DNA from: Petralouisia muris
GTDB lineage: Bacteria; Bacillota; Clostridia; Lachnospirales; Lachnospiraceae
Reading direction: 5' to 3'
DNA length: 64,000 nucleotides
Assembly: GCF_004793545.1 (NCBI RefSeq)
Contig: NZ_SRYA01000008.1
Location: forward strand, 1-64,000
Shown here: piece after piece, positions 34,279 to 42,913 of the stretch
How positions within the stretch are numbered: position 1 is the stretch's first letter
Layout of the letters: each line of letters opens with the position of its first letter
Notes under the pieces: model-generated
What the model was told of the DNA's origin: nothing
What the model saw: only the letters and a program-made list of their open reading frames with translations
The model's database searches: none
Made by a program: the position numbers and the translations under genes

Positions 34279-35705
34279 GCAGAGAATATGAAACCGTGAT
34301 AGGATTGGAAGTCCATGTGGAACTTGCCACAAAAACAAAGATTTTCTGCGGCTGTTCAACAGCCTTTGGAGGAGCCCCCAATGCCCATACTTGCCCGGTA
34401 TGCGCCGGAATGCCTGGTTCCCTTCCCGTGCTGAATAAACAGGTGGTGGAATATGCCATGGCTGTAGGGCTTGCCGCTAATTGTTCCATTACCCGGCACT
34501 GTAAATTTGACCGGAAGAATTACTTTTATCCGGATAATCCCCAGAATTATCAGATTTCTCAGTTATATCTGCCCATTTGCAGAGATGGAAGCGTGGAAAT
34601 TGAGACTTCCGCAGGGAAAAAGGCTGTAAGGATCCATGAGATTCATATGGAGGAAGACGCCGGAAAATTAATCCATGATGAGCGGGGCGACTGTTCCCTT
34701 GTGGACTATAACCGTTCCGGCGTTCCCCTGATTGAGATAGTTTCTGAACCGGATATGCGTTCGGCGGAAGAAGTCATTGCCTATCTGGAGAAGCTGCGGA
34801 TGATGATTCAGTATCTTGGGGCTTCCGACTGTAAATTAAACGAAGGCTCCATGCGGGCGGATGTGAATCTGTCAGTGCGGGAGGTTGGTGTGGAAGCATT
34901 TGGAACCCGTACGGAAATGAAGAACCTGAATTCCTTTAAAGCCATAGCAAGAGCCATTGAAAATGAGAAAAACCGCCAGATTGATTTGCTGGAGGAAGGA
35001 AAAAAGGTGATTCAGGAAACCAGAAGATGGGACGATCTCAAAGAATATTCTTATGCCATGCGCAGCAAAGAGGACGCGCAGGATTACCGGTATTTTCCGG
35101 AACCGGATTTAGTTCCCCTGGTAATCAGCGAGGAATGGGTGGAAGAAATTAAATCCCGTCAGCCGGAATTTCAGCCAGAGAAAATGGAACGGTACAAAAG
35201 AGAATACGGCCTGCCGGAGTATGACGCTCAGATCATTACAGGTTCCAAGCATCTGGCGGATCTTTTTGAAGCTGCCGCAGCGCTTTGCAAAAAGCCTAAA
35301 AAGGTAAGCAACTGGCTGATGGGCGAGACCATACGTCTGTTAAAAGAACAGGACATGGAGCCGGAAGACATTCGTTTTGCCCCGGCAAATCTGGCGAAGC
35401 TCATAGAACTTACGGAAGCGGGCAGCATTAATGGAACGGTGGCAAAAGAAGTGTTTGAAAAAATTTTTGAGGAAGACATCGATCCGGCTGTCTATGTAGA
35501 GAAGCAGGGCTTGAAAACTGTCAATGATGCAGGAGAATTAAGAAACGCCATTTTGCAGGTCATGAAAGACAATCCCAAGTCTGTGGAAGATTACCGGAAT
35601 GGAAAGGAGAAGGCCATTGGATTTCTGGTGGGGCAGACCATGAAGGCCATGAAAGGAAAAGCAAATCCGGGGATGGTAAATAAGATTTTGAAGGAACTGC
35701 TGTAG
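34275..35705 (+). CDS. gatB: Asp/Glu-tRNA amidotransferase subunit B
   Basis: A 476-residue subunit that binds the mischarged tRNA and phosphorylates its aspartyl or glutamyl group before amidation. Blocks: TVIGLEVHVELATKTKIFCGC at residues 6-26 (zinc-cysteine region continues with TCPVCAGMPG), NRSGVPLIEIVSEPD, and the C-terminal YqeY-like domain (residues about 330-476, ending GMVNKILKELL). GGAGGTGGGA precedes the ATG, which overlaps gatA. It is the last gene of the T-box operon. Confidence 0.96.
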   Translation: MSREYETVIGLEVHVELATKTKIFCGCSTAFGGAPNAHTCPVCAGMPGSLPVLNKQVVEYAMAVGLAANCSITRHCKFDRKNYFYPDNPQNYQISQLYLPICRDGSVEIETSAGKKAVRIHEIHMEEDAGKLIHDERGDCSLVDYNRSGVPLIEIVSEPDMRSAEEVIAYLEKLRMMIQYLGASDCKLNEGSMRADVNLSVREVGVEAFGTRTEMKNLNSFKAIARAIENEKNRQIDLLEEGKKVIQETRRWDDLKEYSYAMRSKEDAQDYRYFPEPDLVPLVISEEWVEEIKSRQPEFQPEKMERYKREYGLPEYDAQIITGSKHLADLFEAAAALCKKPKKVSNWLMGETIRLLKEQDMEPEDIRFAPANLAKLIELTEAGSINGTVAKEVFEKIFEEDIDPAVYVEKQGLKTVNDAGELRNAILQVMKDNPKSVEDYRNGKEKAIGFLVGQTMKAMKGKANPGMVNKILKELL

Positions 35706-35710
35706 TTATT

Positions 35711-35746
35711 GGGCTGTGGGAAAATGTTGGTTTTTCTCCACAGCCC
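35711..35746 (+). terminator. Hairpin after gatB, probable terminator
   Basis: GGGCTGTGG (35711-35719) pairs with CCACAGCCC (35738-35746). The T tract after it is poor (TGTGTCTTTG), so termination may be partial. Confidence 0.5.
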
Positions 35747-35841
35747 TGTGTCTTTGAATTTATTTCCCTTTCCTGATTGGCAGATGAAGACAAATATGAT
35801 ATGCTTTTATGGAATCAATTGCGGAAAGGGGCGTGCATATT

Positions 35842-36088
35842 ATGAAACAGGCCATTTCAATTGGAAACCAGGATTATAAATCGCTGGTAGAAAAGGTGCA
35901 TTTTACGTTGACAAAACTTGGAAAGAAGAGCGATATCGTAATCTGCAGGGGAGTTATCCGATGATTTTTCTTACCTTTGCGGACATCAAAGGGCAGTCTT
36001 CCAGAGGGAAACAGGGCGGTTTCTTTATCATCTTGCGCTGACCAACCGGGAAGTCCGGATTATGTTTGAAGATATGATTAAAGATTGA
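35842..36088 (+). pseudogene. Remnant of an AAA-ATPase-like (DUF1703-type) gene
   Basis: From ATG 35842 the frame begins like the predicted AAA-ATPase family (AISIGNQDYKSLVEKVHF), then goes out of frame. Further pieces in other frames match internal parts (IFLTFADIKGQSSRG near 35959 and ALTNREVRIMFEDMIKD ending at 36088). The full-length family is about 500 residues, so most of the gene has been deleted. Confidence 0.55.
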
Positions 36089-36228
36089 CTGGCGGAAAAT
36101 TATAAAATTTCTTACAATCGGGAAAGAAAGTGCTGATTGGCAGGGAGTGAGTTTGCGTCGGGGAATGACAGATTTTCTGCAAGATATCTTGTGTAAAAAT
36201 TTCATTCCCCCACAGCCTTCTTCTTCTG

Positions 36229-36879
36229 TCAATTGCTTTGCTGCAAAATATAATCAAAAATAATATCCTTAGACTGGGATAAATGATACCGCAGCGCATC
36301 CGCTGCCTCAGCCCAGTTTCCTTTCAGTGTGGCTTTCACAATTGTCATATGTTCTTCCACGGTAGGTTTCAGCCGGCCTTTTTGCATGATTCCGGTTAAC
36401 ACCCGGGTTCTTCGGATCTGGCTTTCGATGGCAGTGTACAGGCTGAGGAAGTAGGAGTTTTCAGAAGCGTCAATAAAAATCCGGTGGAATTTGTCGTCCA
36501 TTTCTTCAAAGGAATAAGCGGTTTCTGATGGCTTATTTAAATAGGCCTCATATTGTCTGAAATAGTTCATATAAGTTTCTTTTGGAATTTTGTTTCCGTA
36601 ATGCTGTACAGAATAGGGCTCAATCAGATGCCTGGCCTCGTAGAGCATATTGATTTCATCCAGGGTGATGTTGGGGATATAAATGCCTTTTTTGGGCAGT
36701 ATTTTCACAAGCCCTTCCTGCTCCAGACGGCTGAGCGCATCCCGGATGGGAGTGCGGCTGACGGAAATTTCTTTTTGGATCAGTTCTTCGTTAATTACCA
36801 TTTCTGGTGCGTATTCACAGTTGATGATTTTTTCCTTGATAATATTATAGGCTTGATGCTTCAGTGTTTCTCTGGGCAT
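36229..36879 (-). CDS. GntR-family regulator (FadR/FCD subgroup)
   Basis: A 216-residue repressor-type protein. The winged helix covers residues about 10-70 (INEELIQKEISVSRTPIRDALSRLEQEGLV) and the C-terminal FCD ligand domain residues about 80-210, with metal-type residues in DDKFHRIFIDAS and EEHMTIVKA. The ATG at 36879 has AAAGGAG 10 nt upstream; the longer frame from 36939 runs into the promoter region. It is divergent from the sugar-acid operon, and FCD regulators near uxa genes usually respond to a sugar acid. It is the natural candidate to bind the TGTATACA sites at 37042-37336. Confidence 0.88.
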   Translation of the reverse strand: MPRETLKHQAYNIIKEKIINCEYAPEMVINEELIQKEISVSRTPIRDALSRLEQEGLVKILPKKGIYIPNITLDEINMLYEARHLIEPYSVQHYGNKIPKETYMNYFRQYEAYLNKPSETAYSFEEMDDKFHRIFIDASENSYFLSLYTAIESQIRRTRVLTGIMQKGRLKPTVEEHMTIVKATLKGNWAEAADALRYHLSQSKDIIFDYILQQSN

Positions 36880-37041
36880 TGGAGAAGATCTCCTTTCTGT
36901 TGTTTTCATTAAAATATTGCGGAAATGATTTGCCAACAAGTTGTCACTATATCAAGAAGAATAGCAAATCACTTGGCAAATAAGCATGCTTTTGAGTAAC
37001 AAGTGCTTATAAATATCTTAAATATACCAGAAAACAAGTGT

Positions 37042-37336
37042 GTTGTATACATCAAATGCAGCAAAGGTTCATCGGTTGAAATAATGTATACATTAAAGGC
37101 GAAAAAAATAAAATTTTAACACAATTTTTTATAATTAATATTGTAATTGTTTAAAAATCAATTATTATAAGGGGAAAATAAAAAAATAAATGTATACAAC
37201 AATATAAAAAATGAGGAAGTTGTTCGTCATTTGTACTAAAAACCAGGGTTTAAAATTGTATATAATGATGGTTTTGACGTAAAAATAGAAATAAGCATTG
37301 ACTAAAATATATTTTGGTAGTACTGTTGTATACAAC
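37042..37336. promoter_or_regulatory. Four TGTATACA palindromes and operon promoter
   Basis: The 478-bp AT-rich divergent region between the GntR gene and the dehydrogenase gene contains GTTGTATACATC (37042-37053), AATGTATACATT (37083-37094), TGTATACAAC (37191-37200) and the perfect GTTGTATACAAC (37325-37336). A promoter-like TTGACT (37298-37303) with a weak TACTGT 17 bp on places the last palindrome just after the -10. The layout fits repression by the divergent GntR protein. Confidence 0.7.
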
Positions 37337-37357
37337 AAAACAAAAGGAGGAGAACTT

Positions 37358-38422
37358 ATGAAAACAATTTTAATTCCGGAGCCGGGAAAAGTGGAAATCA
37401 GGGAATCTGAACTGCCTGTGCCGAAAGAAGGGGAAGCATTGCTCAAAGTGCTCTACGGAGGAATCTGCGGCAGCGACCTTGGAACCTACCGGGGCACCTT
37501 TGCCTATGCAGGATATCCCCGCATTCCAGGCCATGAATTTTCGGCCCAGATTGTGCAGATCGGAGAGAATGACAAGGGCCTGAAAGAGGGAATGGTGGTA
37601 ACCTGCAATCCTTACTTCAACTGTCAAAGCTGCTATTCCTGTGAACGGGGGCTTTTGAACTGCTGTGAATCCAATGAAACTATGGGCGCACAGAGAGATG
37701 GAGCTTTTTCCGAGTACATTACTATGCCGGTGGAGCGTATTTATGACGGGAAGGGACTGAACCCCAAACAACTGGCTTTGATTGAGCCATTCTGCATCAG
37801 CTACCATGGCGTAGCGCGGGCGGATATCAAAAAGGGCGACAAAGTACTGGTAATCGGAGCAGGAACCATCGGCGTGCTGGCTGCAGTTGCCGCAAAGGCA
37901 AAGGGCGGAGAAGTCTATATCGCAGATGTGGCAAAGGAGAAGCTTCAATATGCTTACCAAACCTTCGGGCTTGCAGGCGTGATCAAGAATGATGGAGCGG
38001 AGACGTTTCTGGAAAAGGCGCTGTCCGTCACCGGAAATCATCACGGATTTGACGTCTGTATAGAAGCGGTGGGCCTTCCTTCCACCTTCCAGAACTGCAT
38101 TGACGCAGCGGCCTTCGGAGGACGTGTGGTGTTAATCGGCGTTGGAAAAACCAATCTGGATTTTAATTTTACGATGATACAGAAAAAGGAACTGCAGATT
38201 TTAGGTTCCAGAAACGCATTGAAAAAAGATTTCCTGGAATTGATTGATTTGGTAAAAAGCGGAGCGGTTGATTTAGAAAAGATTGTGATGAATCCAGACT
38301 CTGAAGACAGTGCAAAGAGATCTGAGTATCCGCTGGAGGAAGCGGCGAAAGCATTTGAAGAGTTTGATAAATTCGGCGGCAGCAAGCTGAAGGTAGTGAT
38401 TCATTTTGCAGATCCAAAGTAG
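37358..38422 (+). CDS. Zinc-type alcohol dehydrogenase, probable sugar-acid oxidase
   Basis: A 354-residue medium-chain dehydrogenase. Catalytic zinc ligands lie in GGICGSDLG (C38) and GHEF (H62-E63); structural zinc cysteines are in NCQSCYSCERGLLNCC; the NAD loop is VIGAGTIGVLAA near residue 170. GGAGGAG precedes the ATG. As first gene of an operon with a TRAP transporter, altronate dehydratase and tagaturonate reductase, its likely job is oxidation of a hexonate such as L-galactonate to tagaturonate, as LgoD does in Escherichia coli. The substrate is inferred from context. Confidence 0.8.
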   Translation: MKTILIPEPGKVEIRESELPVPKEGEALLKVLYGGICGSDLGTYRGTFAYAGYPRIPGHEFSAQIVQIGENDKGLKEGMVVTCNPYFNCQSCYSCERGLLNCCESNETMGAQRDGAFSEYITMPVERIYDGKGLNPKQLALIEPFCISYHGVARADIKKGDKVLVIGAGTIGVLAAVAAKAKGGEVYIADVAKEKLQYAYQTFGLAGVIKNDGAETFLEKALSVTGNHHGFDVCIEAVGLPSTFQNCIDAAAFGGRVVLIGVGKTNLDFNFTMIQKKELQILGSRNALKKDFLELIDLVKSGAVDLEKIVMNPDSEDSAKRSEYPLEEAAKAFEEFDKFGGSKLKVVIHFADPK

Positions 38423-38434
38423 GAGGGAGAAAAC

Positions 38435-39463
38435 GTGGAGAAGAGAAAAATATTGTCCATTGGGGGAACGTTTCTGGCAGCGGCCCTTGTGGCGGTTTTG
38501 CTGGTGAATGTAAGGAAAACCATGTCGGCCAATTCAGACGGGATTATCCTGCAGATTGGATTCGAGAATTCAATCTCCGAGCCCATCGGCCAGGCTTTGG
38601 TAAAATGGCAGCAGCTGGTGGAAGAGCAGGGGGACGGGTCCATCCGTCTGGAACTGTACCCGGACAGCCAGTTGGGAAGCAAAAATGAACTGATTGACGG
38701 CATGACCTTTGGGGAAAATTATATTACGCTGGCAGACGGCGCGTTTTATGCAGATTACGGGGTAAAAGATTTCGGTATTGTATTCGGGCCGTTTCTGTTT
38801 GATAACTGGGAACAGTGCTGGGATTTGATTGAAAGCGACTGGTATCAGGGACAGTGTGAAGAGTTAGAGGGCCGCGGCTTAAAAATCGTAACCTCCAACT
38901 GGAAATACGGCGAACGGCATACACTGACGAAACAGAAGGTTGAAACTGTGGAGGATTTGAAAGGTTTGAAAATCCGTGTTCCCGGAAATCAGCTTCAGTC
39001 CATTGGTTTTGACGTATTGGGAGCAACCTCTACCGGAATGGATTTGGGGGATGTGTATCAGGCATTGCAGACAGGCGCCATTGACGGTGCAGAAAATCCT
39101 CTTGCCACATTATACGGAAGAAAGCTCCATGAAGTGGCAAAATATCTGATTATGGACGCCCATGTGCTGAATTTTACTACCTGGGTGATGAGCAATGAAG
39201 TGTTTGAGGGGCTTGACAAAGAGCAGCAGGAGCTTCTGATATCCACAGCGAAAGAAGCTGGGATTTATAACAATGAACTGGTGGAAGAATCCAACGATGA
39301 ATATCTGCAGATGATGATGGATGAGGGCATGGAAGTGGTAGAACCCTCCCAGGAGGTTATGGATGGATTTAAGAAAAAGGCGGAAGCGTTTTACAGCCAG
39401 GGAGATGTATTCGGATGGTCTGAGGGCTTGTATGAAAAGGTAAAAGCAGAAATAGGAAAATAA
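38435..39463 (+). CDS. TRAP transporter substrate-binding protein (DctP family)
   Basis: A 342-residue extracellular solute receptor. The start is GTG with GGAGGGAG before it. An N-terminal hydrophobic segment (LSIGGTFLAAALVAVLLVNV) acts as signal or anchor; no lipobox cysteine is seen. Family blocks are ELYPDSQLGSKNELIDGM and the substrate arginine region LKGLKIRVPGNQ followed by MDLGDVYQALQTGAIDGAEN. Together with the two permease genes downstream it should import a carboxylate, here most probably a hexonate or hexuronate. Confidence 0.9.
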   Translation: MEKRKILSIGGTFLAAALVAVLLVNVRKTMSANSDGIILQIGFENSISEPIGQALVKWQQLVEEQGDGSIRLELYPDSQLGSKNELIDGMTFGENYITLADGAFYADYGVKDFGIVFGPFLFDNWEQCWDLIESDWYQGQCEELEGRGLKIVTSNWKYGERHTLTKQKVETVEDLKGLKIRVPGNQLQSIGFDVLGATSTGMDLGDVYQALQTGAIDGAENPLATLYGRKLHEVAKYLIMDAHVLNFTTWVMSNEVFEGLDKEQQELLISTAKEAGIYNNELVEESNDEYLQMMMDEGMEVVEPSQEVMDGFKKKAEAFYSQGDVFGWSEGLYEKVKAEIGK

Positions 39464-39541
39464 TTCTGAGTGTTGAGAAAATAGCAGAAGCGTGCCTGAT
39501 GTATTAATTCTGATATGTATAGAGGAAGGAGAAGAGAACGG

Positions 39542-40030
39542 ATGGAGAAAAAGATTTCGGTGAAAGGAATTGTCATGAATCTGGACATTATTGTGGCGTC
39601 GGCTGCATTGGCAGTTCTGATCATTCTGACATTTCTTGGGGTAATTATGCGTTATTTGGTGGGGCAGCCCTTTACCTGGATGGAAGAACTGCAGCTGTTT
39701 TGCATGGTATGGATTGTATTTGCGGCAGGAGGCGCAGCCTTCCGGACCGGGAGCCATGTAGCCATTGAAATGGTGGTGGAAATGTTTCCGGAAAAAATTC
39801 AGAAGGCCATGGAATATGTGGTGGATGTGATTGTTCTGTTGGTTGTGGGGTTTTTATTTTATTGCAGCATACGGTTTTTGCATGTATTTATTGCAAATGG
39901 AAGGACTACCAGCATGCTGGGAATTCCGATGCAGGTGCAGTACGGGATTGCGCCAGTGTCCTATATCCTGATGATTGTAAGCTATTTCAGTTCCAGATAT
40001 TTTGCGGTTAAAGAGAAAGGAGGAGAGTGA
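39542..40030 (+). CDS. TRAP transporter small permease (DctQ family)
   Basis: A 162-residue protein with four hydrophobic helices; the block PFTWMEELQLFCMVWIVFAAG (residues about 41-61) is the DctQ signature. ATG 39542 is chosen for the AGGAAGGAG upstream; the earlier frame start at 39515 has none. It ends 2 nt before the large permease start. DctQ forms the membrane pair with DctM. Confidence 0.88.
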   Translation: MEKKISVKGIVMNLDIIVASAALAVLIILTFLGVIMRYLVGQPFTWMEELQLFCMVWIVFAAGGAAFRTGSHVAIEMVVEMFPEKIQKAMEYVVDVIVLLVVGFLFYCSIRFLHVFIANGRTTSMLGIPMQVQYGIAPVSYILMIVSYFSSRYFAVKEKGGE

Positions 40031-40032
40031 TT

Positions 40033-41325
40033 ATGCCAAGTTCCGTAATTGTTACAATTTGTGCTATATTAATGCTGATATTTTTGTTTCTGAAGGTTCC
40101 GGTTTACCTTGCAGTTTTGGCGGCGTCGGCAGTTTATTTTGTACTGAATCCCTATGCAAATCCAACGGTGTTTGCCCAGCAGTCCATTACCGGAGTGGAA
40201 AGCATTTCCTTGCTGGCAATTCCATTTTTTGTTTGCGCAGGCATTGTAATGAATTATACCGGAGTCACTTCCCGTATTATGAATTTCTGTTCCATGCTGA
40301 CTGGGCGGATGACTGGAGGACTTGCCCAGGTAAATGTGCTTCTGTCTACCCTGATGGGCGGACTGTCCGGTTCTAACCTGGCAGATGCTGCCATGGAAGC
40401 GAAAATGATGGTTCCGGAAATGGAAAAGGCAGGATTTTCCAAATCTTTCTCCACGGTGGTGACGGCTGTGTCTTCCATGATTACGCCTTTGATCCCGCCA
40501 GGAATCGCGATGATTCTGTATGGCTGCATTGCAAATGTGTCCATTGGAAAATTATTTATTTCAGGTATCGGGGTTGGGGCAATCCTCTGTATCGCTGAAA
40601 TGATTCTGGTGGCTGTGATTTCAAAGAAGCGGGGCTATCAGCCTATGCGCGCCGAAAAGCTTACAATGGAAGAAGTGGGCAAAGCCACGAAACCGGCAAT
40701 TCTGCCCTTGTGCCTGCCGATTATTATTATCGGAGGCATCCGTCTTGGCGCATTTACGGCAACGGAAGCAGGCGCGGTGGCGATTATTTATGCGGTGATT
40801 CTGGGAATTGCCTACAGGGAATTAAAGTGGAAAGATGTATTGGCGACGCTGAAGGAAACCGTTACCTCTACCGCATCCATTATGCTGATTGTATCTGCGG
40901 CGGCGGTATTTTCCTGGATTCTCACCAAAGAACAGATTCCCCAGCAGCTGACGGAATGGATGATGGCGGCCATTCAGAATAAATATGTATTTTTGATGGT
41001 GGTAAATGTTTTCCTGATTCTTGTGGGAATGTTCATTGAAGGCAATGCTTCCATGATTATTCTGGTTCCATTGCTGGCTCCGGTGGCGGCAAGCTATGGA
41101 ATAGATGAAATTCAGTTTGCCATGGTGTATATTTTTAATAACGCATTGGGGGCGTTTTCACCGCCAATGGGAACCTTGATGTTTGTTACCTGCGGCGTTA
41201 CCAAATGCAAGACCAAAGATTTTATCAAAGAATCGGTGCCCTTTTACATACTGCTGTTTGTGGTATTGCTGCTGCTGACCTATGTGCCTTTCTGCACGAC
41301 AGCCCTGGTAGATTTGTTCTACTAA
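40033..41325 (+). CDS. TRAP transporter large permease (DctM family)
   Basis: A 430-residue sodium-coupled permease with about 11-12 hydrophobic segments. Motifs: LLAIPFFVCAGIVMNYTGVT near residue 60, GGLSGSNLADAAMEAKMM near residue 112, TPLIPPGIAMILYG near residue 153, and near the end GAFSPPMGTLMF. ATG 40033 lies 7 nt after AGGAG. It completes the tripartite transporter of this operon. Confidence 0.92.
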   Translation: MPSSVIVTICAILMLIFLFLKVPVYLAVLAASAVYFVLNPYANPTVFAQQSITGVESISLLAIPFFVCAGIVMNYTGVTSRIMNFCSMLTGRMTGGLAQVNVLLSTLMGGLSGSNLADAAMEAKMMVPEMEKAGFSKSFSTVVTAVSSMITPLIPPGIAMILYGCIANVSIGKLFISGIGVGAILCIAEMILVAVISKKRGYQPMRAEKLTMEEVGKATKPAILPLCLPIIIIGGIRLGAFTATEAGAVAIIYAVILGIAYRELKWKDVLATLKETVTSTASIMLIVSAAAVFSWILTKEQIPQQLTEWMMAAIQNKYVFLMVVNVFLILVGMFIEGNASMIILVPLLAPVAASYGIDEIQFAMVYIFNNALGAFSPPMGTLMFVTCGVTKCKTKDFIKESVPFYILLFVVLLLLTYVPFCTTALVDLFY

Positions 41326-41412
41326 TACAATCTGTTCTGCGCATTTGTCAGGCGGACTGCGGGAAAATGGCAAGATGTGCAGAACGGTTAAAAATGATAA
41401 GGAGTAAAGCCT

Positions 41413-42894
41413 ATGAGAGAATTTATCAAAATTCATCCGAAGGATTCTGTTGCGGTAGCTCTTTTGCCTCTGGAAAAAGGAAGGAAATTTCAAATCGACG
41501 GGCAGGGCATTGCATTAAGGGAAGAAATTCCCCAGGGTCATAAATTTGCACTGGAAAAAATTCCGGCGGGAACGGAAGTCATCAAATATGGAAACAGCAT
41601 TGGGAGGGCCAAAGAGGATATTCTGCCCGGAGCCTGGGTCCATATCCATAATGTAAAAACCGGGCTTGGAGAGGTGTTGGACTACAGGTTTCAGCCACAG
41701 GAAATCAGGATGGAAACAACAGAAGAGGCGTATTTTGAAGGATACCGAAGAAGCGGCGGCAAGGCAGGCGTCCGCAACGAAATCTGGATTATCCCCACGG
41801 TGGGCTGTGTAAATAATGTAGCGCAGGCAATTGAGAAAAGAGCGAAAAAATATGTGAAAGGCTCCGTAGAGGAAATTGTGGCCTTTCCTCATCCCTACGG
41901 CTGTTCCCAGATGGGAGAGGATCAGGAGCACACCAGACAGATACTGGCGGATTTTGTCAATCATCCTAATGCCGGCGGAGTGCTGGTGTTGGGGCTTGGA
42001 TGTGAAAACAGCAATATTGAGGAACTGAAAAAATATATTGGGCCGTATGAGGAAAAACGGGTAAAATTCCTGGCTGCCCAGGAGTGTGAGGACGAAATCG
42101 AAGAAGCAATGAAGCTGGTGGAGCAGCTGGCGGAATATGCAGGAAGTTTTCAGCGAGAGCCCATTCCTGTCAGCGAGCTGGTGATTGGCATGAAATGCGG
42201 CGGCTCGGACGGTTTGTCCGGCATCACTGCAAATCCGGCAGTGGGAGGTTTTTCGGATTTGCTGATTTCCAAAGGCGGCACTACGATTTTAACGGAAGTT
42301 CCAGAGATGTTCGGTGCGGAAACCCTGCTGATGAACCGATGCCGGAATGAGGAATTGTTTCATCAGACGGTAAGCCTGATTAATGATTTTAAGAATTATT
42401 TTACCTCCCATCATCAGACCATTTATGAAAATCCCTCTCCCGGCAATAAAAAAGGCGGCATTACTACTCTGGAGGATAAGTCTCTGGGCTGTACCCAGAA
42501 GTCGGGAAGCGCACCGGTGAGCGGGGTGCTGTCTTACGGTGAGCCAGTCCAGGAAAAGGGGCTGAATCTGCTAAGTGCGCCGGGCAATGATTTGGTGGCC
42601 TCTACAGCCCTTGCGGCTTCAGGGGCGCATATCGTATTGTTTACCACCGGCCGGGGGACGCCCTTTGCATCTCCGGTGCCTACCGTGAAGATTTCCAGCA
42701 ATACACAGCTTGCAGAGAGAAAAAGCAATTGGATTGATTTTAACTGCGGAGTAATTGCAGAGGATCGTACCCTGGAAGAGGTTTCCAGACAATTATTTTC
42801 CTATGTGCTGGAGGTGGCTTCCGGCAGAAAGGTAAAGGCGGAAGAAGCAGGATTTCATGATATGGCGATTTTTAAGCAGGGAGTGACTTTATAA
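41413..42894 (+). CDS. uxaA: Altronate dehydratase
   Basis: A 493-residue enzyme that dehydrates D-altronate to 2-keto-3-deoxygluconate. An N-terminal SAF-type domain covers residues about 1-80 (DSVAVALLPLEKG, IPQGHKFAL) and the large C-terminal domain starts near GYRRSGGKAGVRNEIWIIPT; the metal/active region includes HPYGCSQMGEDQ and GLGCEN. GalD-like C-terminal block: KMKCGGSDGLSG-type sequence. AGGAGT lies before the ATG. It acts directly after UxaB in the pathway; aldolase and kinase steps are not coded here. Confidence 0.93.
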   Translation: MREFIKIHPKDSVAVALLPLEKGRKFQIDGQGIALREEIPQGHKFALEKIPAGTEVIKYGNSIGRAKEDILPGAWVHIHNVKTGLGEVLDYRFQPQEIRMETTEEAYFEGYRRSGGKAGVRNEIWIIPTVGCVNNVAQAIEKRAKKYVKGSVEEIVAFPHPYGCSQMGEDQEHTRQILADFVNHPNAGGVLVLGLGCENSNIEELKKYIGPYEEKRVKFLAAQECEDEIEEAMKLVEQLAEYAGSFQREPIPVSELVIGMKCGGSDGLSGITANPAVGGFSDLLISKGGTTILTEVPEMFGAETLLMNRCRNEELFHQTVSLINDFKNYFTSHHQTIYENPSPGNKKGGITTLEDKSLGCTQKSGSAPVSGVLSYGEPVQEKGLNLLSAPGNDLVASTALAASGAHIVLFTTGRGTPFASPVPTVKISSNTQLAERKSNWIDFNCGVIAEDRTLEEVSRQLFSYVLEVASGRKVKAEEAGFHDMAIFKQGVTL

Positions 42895-42913
42895 TGGCAG
42901 AAGGAGGAAAAAC

